From Methanocorpusculum sp. (GTDB taxonomy: Archaea > Halobacteriota > Methanomicrobia > Methanomicrobiales > Methanocorpusculaceae): a DNA stretch of 64,000 nt. Position 1 is the stretch's first letter; each line of letters starts with the position of its first letter. Positions 63,096-64,000 of this stretch are shown piece after piece. Both the position numbers and the translations under genes were made by a program. Where the stretch lies: NCBI RefSeq assembly GCF_030655665.1, contig NZ_JAUSPQ010000004.1, positions 130,948 to 194,947 on the forward strand, written 5' to 3'. The notes beneath the pieces were generated by a model. The model saw only the letters and a program-made list of their open reading frames with translations, was not told the DNA's origin and ran no database searches.

Positions 63096-63179
63096 GATTG
63101 TCTGAGGTACTATTTGATCCTGAAGAATAACATATCTTCTGATATTTCAGGCAGAATAGTTTTGTAAAAAAGAAAAGGA

Positions 63180-63758
63180 TCAGGATCCTATGACATCCGC
63201 ATCAAAGACATCGTCCTCTTCTTTAAGGATGGGGACTGCCTTATCAAAAACGATCGTCTCGTCCTCCGGCGGTTTGATTTCAAACGTGATAAGCCCGACA
63301 ATAGCATTTCTGGTCGCATACGGATCAAGAATCGGACCAAACTTTATCACTTTGGTTCCCCCTGCAGAGATGATGATTGTATGTTTTTTTACCAGGATCG
63401 CATCGATCTTGTCAAAACGCACCTCTTTATATGATCCAGTTCCCGCCATGAGACACAGTCTTCGCGGCGTCAGATATAAACGCGGGCGGTTGAGTTTCAC
63501 GAACCCTGAGATGAGGATGATCAAAGCGATAACTCCGGCCACAGCCGAAACAAGGATCTTTGTCAGGAGCTCAGGTGAAACAAGCCAAAGCGGGAAGACG
63601 GTTTCCAGCACGGGAATAAGAGCGAAGAGAGGTGTAGTTATCCAGATCAACACCGCGATCACTGCGAATATGATGAAGATGATGATATAAGGGAGCAGAT
63701 ACGACCCCTTCCGGCGGTCTTCCCAAACTATGCCTTCATTAAACAAATATTTCGTCAT
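63180..63758 (-). CDS. Two-helix membrane protein with PH-like cytosolic domain
   Basis: A 192-aa protein with two hydrophobic segments (about residues 20-55 and 68-88). A C-terminal domain follows whose pattern (RLYLTPRRLCLMAGTGSYKEVRFDKIDAILV) resembles bacterial PH/YdbT-like domains. The end is acidic. No enzyme motif is seen. It is monocistronic, 84 bases upstream of tldD. Confidence 0.68.
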   Translation of the reverse strand: MTKYLFNEGIVWEDRRKGSYLLPYIIIFIIFAVIAVLIWITTPLFALIPVLETVFPLWLVSPELLTKILVSAVAGVIALIILISGFVKLNRPRLYLTPRRLCLMAGTGSYKEVRFDKIDAILVKKHTIIISAGGTKVIKFGPILDPYATRNAIVGLITFEIKPPEDETIVFDKAVPILKEEDDVFDADVIGS

Positions 63759-63928
63759 AGCATCACGTAAATGAAATAAAATACGACGTGGGGATAGATA
63801 TACCTTAGGTTATTACCTAGGGAGTGAGATCCGGCCGGGATGAGTGCCAAGTTGTCAGTATTTCCTCTATTTCCATCACTGTGGAAAAAGGGATATATTA
63901 TTTCAAACCGGAGAGGTTAAACTAACTC

Positions 63929-63937
63929 AAAAAAAAA
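63929..63937 (-). terminator. T9 run after the last, partial gene
   Basis: On the minus strand nine T follow a C-rich stretch about 20 bases beyond the stop at 63955. An oligo-T terminator is likely. Confidence 0.5.
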
Positions 63938-63954
63938 GGAGAGGGGGGAGGACT

Positions 63955-64000
63955 TCACGCATCAACTTTTTCAACAGGCATCGGCATCTTCGGGATGTCC
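63955..64000 (-). CDS. 3' end of an unidentified gene
   Basis: The last codons read DIPKMPMPVEKVDA followed by TGA. The terminator-like T9 run just downstream supports a real gene end. Too little is present to name it; the rest lies beyond the window. Confidence 0.5.
   Translation of the reverse strand, partial: DIPKMPMPVEKVDA

Overview
The window looks like chromosome from a hydrogenotrophic methanogenic archaeon of the Methanomicrobiales, most likely a Methanocorpusculum relative. The evidence is an Mbh-type energy-converting [NiFe] hydrogenase, an archaeal nif cluster with nifI1/nifI2, a beta-RFAP synthase (methanopterin pathway), DGGGP synthase (archaeal ether lipids), the DUF126 subunit of the archaeal mevalonate pathway, Pth2, TruD, Trm1 and PyrI. 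Archaeal TATA boxes and Shine-Dalgarno sites are also visible. The genus is an inference; no species marker was tested.

Layout. (1) 1-7493: an mbhB(partial)-to-mbhN operon coupling Mrp-type Na+/H+ antiporter subunits to a group 4 [NiFe] hydrogenase and a 2x[4Fe-4S] protein, followed by a GNAT acetyltransferase. (2) 8233-16613, minus strand: nifH-I1-I2-D-K-E-N, a thioredoxin-like 2Fe-2S ferredoxin and an AnfO-like protein, with a structured leader before nifH and a divergent nifV-like homocitrate synthase at 17185. (3) 18436-23761: a DUF362 ferredoxin-like protein, a flavoenzyme, two glycosyltransferases, and a ThiS/SAMP-like carrier beside a TtuA/NcsA-type tRNA thiolase. (4) 24026-31252: a large beta-helix surface protein, membrane/lipoproteins, a DUF7000-like protein, a DJ-1/PfpI protein and a 2-hydroxyacid dehydrogenase.

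(5) 31253-34803: an AT-rich accessory island with simple-sequence repeats, an unknown 330-aa protein, a small caspase/CHAT-like protein and a 68-aa membrane peptide. (6) 34896-39239: housekeeping genes (pth2, truD, radical SAM, DUF126, fdhD). (7) 39346-42924: a second AT-rich island holding a tightly overlapping three-gene cassette whose last gene is a four-helix membrane protein with a cytosolic domain homologous to the caspase-like protein of island 5. This pair is the best candidate for an undescribed system.

(8) 43238-51664: Isf flavoprotein, bactofilin-like protein, DGGGP synthase, tRNA-Arg(CCT), trm1, pyrI-pyrB, and a tandem lipoprotein / beta-RFAP synthase duplication in which one synthase copy has decayed to a remnant. 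(9) 51665-55495: a 28-bp dif-like palindrome immediately upstream of a Xer-type tyrosine recombinase, a DUF5806 protein and a GlmM-type mutase. (10) 55483-64000: THEP1-like NTPase, envelope proteins, BofA-like protein, two RecA/KaiC-like proteins with altered P-loops, the TldD/TldE protease pair, a membrane protein and the 3' end of one more gene.

The Mbh complex would link ferredoxin, H2 and an ion gradient. The nif operon is a low-potential electron consumer with NifI-type post-translational control. Calls rest on reading translations and motifs; no database search was run.
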